From: Candidatus Peregrinibacteria bacterium CG_4_10_14_0_2_um_filter_43_11
GTDB taxonomy: Bacteria; Patescibacteriota; Gracilibacteria; UM-FILTER-43-11
Assembly (NCBI GenBank): GCA_002792495.1
Contig: PFOK01000094.1
Location: 1-5,900 of the forward strand
Reading direction: 5' to 3'
DNA: 5,900 nucleotides
Shown: positions 5,479-5,900 of the stretch, one piece after another
Numbering within the stretch: the stretch's first letter is position 1
Layout of the letters: every line of letters starts with the position of its first letter
Translations under genes and position numbers: made by a program
Notes under the pieces: generated by a model
What the model saw: the letters and a program-made list of their open reading frames with translations, nothing else
What the model was told of the DNA's origin: nothing
Database searches by the model: none

Positions 5479-5682
5479 CCCAAAACCTGTGGGGGCTCAC
5501 GAGGCGTAATTCAATGTTGTACCCTTCATTTTTTTATAGAACGCCCGTTTGCCCCCACACCCCCATTGCCTTATATCTTCTTGGTACATCCAAAACAGTT
5601 GAAGCTGTTTTAGGAACACGTCTCTGTAGTGGTTCTGTCAGGTTTCCAATCAAAAAAAAGGGGGGCAAGAGGGCCAAGTGCC

Positions 5683-5730
5683 GGCCCCAACGGGGCCCCT
5701 TTGGGGGGCGCCTGCCTGCCGGTAGGCAGG
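5683..5730. repeat. Overlapping GC palindromes of the CCTGCC/GGCAGG family
   Basis: GGCCCC (5683-5688) pairs with GGGGCC (5692-5697), and CCCC (5696-5699) can instead pair with GGGG (5703-5706), so the hairpins compete. Directly after, 5711-5730 is a 20-nt palindrome with a CCGG centre in which nine of ten base pairs are Watson-Crick. Its arms are the same CCTGCC/GGCAGG words found in the 41-nt repeat pair. Confidence 0.6.
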
Positions 5731-5773
5731 GAGCAGCCCTCGGCGATTAGTAAAAAGGTTAAGTACAAACGCT

Positions 5774-5808
5774 GAACATAAAATCATGTTCGACATGCCT
5801 GGCGAACA
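5774..5808 (+). other. Three mutually complementary segments, competing hairpins
   Basis: GAACAT (5774-5779) pairs with ATGTTC (5786-5791). The overlapping TGTTCG (5787-5792) pairs equally well with CGAACA (5803-5808). Only one hairpin can form at a time. The whole is bracketed by the 8-mer AACGCTGA at 5768-5775 and 5815-5822. The stems are short (6 bp), so this may be a regulator site or chance. Confidence 0.3.
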
Positions 5809-5900
5809 GAGATTAACGCTGACGGGCGATTCGGCACAAGGCCTTGATTTTTTTCGGCCTGCCTGCCGGCAAAGGCAGGCTCCACCGGAGCAGATGCCAG
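5786..5900 (+). CDS. Possible 5' end of a gene leaving the window
   Basis: From the ATG at 5786 a frame stays open for 38 codons to the window edge. The first 20-odd residues (beginning MFDMPGEQRLTLTGDSAQG) look fairly protein-like. The rest is read through the 41-nt repeat, which is outside any gene at its other location. No Shine-Dalgarno or promoter is visible, and the ATG lies inside small hairpins. I recognise no family; a chance frame is at least as likely. Confidence 0.15.
   Translation, partial: MFDMPGEQRLTLTGDSAQGLDFFRPACRQRQAPPEQMP
5848..5888. repeat. 41-nt GC-rich palindromic repeat, right copy
   Basis: Identical to 84-124, in the same orientation: a T7 run followed by a GCCTGCC/GGCAGGC hairpin (5861-5867 with 5874-5880) and ending in CCACCGG. 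The bases beyond diverge from the left copy, which marks the edge of the shared unit on this side. Confidence 0.85.

Larger units (their letters stand above)
5359..5900. other. Right intergenic stretch rich in palindromes
   Basis: No convincing gene is seen. The plus-strand open frames here have odd composition (phenylalanine-, tyrosine- and cysteine-rich, then proline-rich) and run through palindromes, so they are probably not translated. The stretch contains a 23-nt perfect palindrome, a G/C-run cluster, a CCTGCC/GGCAGG palindrome, a set of competing small hairpins and the right copy of the 41-nt repeat. Each is listed separately. Confidence 0.6.

Noticed and set aside
5392..5750. Two overlapping plus-strand open frames in the right intergenic region
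   Set aside because: Their composition is atypical, they read through several palindromes and G/C runs, and neither has a ribosome site or promoter.

Overview
The window looks like a chromosomal piece of an uncultivated bacterium of the Candidate Phyla Radiation (Patescibacteria), with a Peregrinibacteria/Parcubacteria-like flavour. This rests on three things. There is a run of small two-helix pilin-like membrane proteins of the TrbC/VirB2 type. Start codons follow AT-rich leaders with no Shine-Dalgarno sequence. GC-rich modular palindromes (CCTGCC/GGCAGG type) are scattered between genes. The standard code fits: the long reading frames contain no internal TGA, so the UGA-as-glycine code of Gracilibacteria/Absconditabacteria is not indicated. 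The taxonomic assignment is inference.

Positions 1-372 hold no intact gene. They carry a GC-rich palindromic repeat and a start-less reading frame that may be a gene remnant. A good sigma70-type promoter (373-401) then opens a four-gene block on the plus strand. First is a 729-residue polytopic membrane protein (430-2619) whose topology recalls VirB6/TrbL. It overlaps by 8 nt a four-helix protein made of two tandem pilin-like modules (2612-3178). After a 172-nt spacer full of repeats comes a single-module pilin-like protein (3351-3710). After a second promoter comes a secreted MopE/EF-hand-like acidic domain fused to another pilin-like module (3793-4503). A long hairpin at 4526-4575 closes the block and probably also stops transcription from the other side.

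Convergent to this block, on the minus strand, lies a gene for a cysteine-rich lipoprotein (5265-4696), with a near-consensus promoter that fixes its start. From 5359 to the end no convincing gene is seen, but there are several palindromes. One 41-nt element is identical to the copy near the left end of the window.

Read together, the plus-strand genes look like the membrane channel and pilin part of a type IV secretion-like surface apparatus. Four copies of one pilin-like helix-hinge-helix module are spread over three genes, and one copy carries a putative calcium-binding surface domain. The ATPases (VirB4/VirB11/VirD4 types) that would confirm such a system are not in the window, so its function (DNA uptake, conjugation, host attachment) is open.
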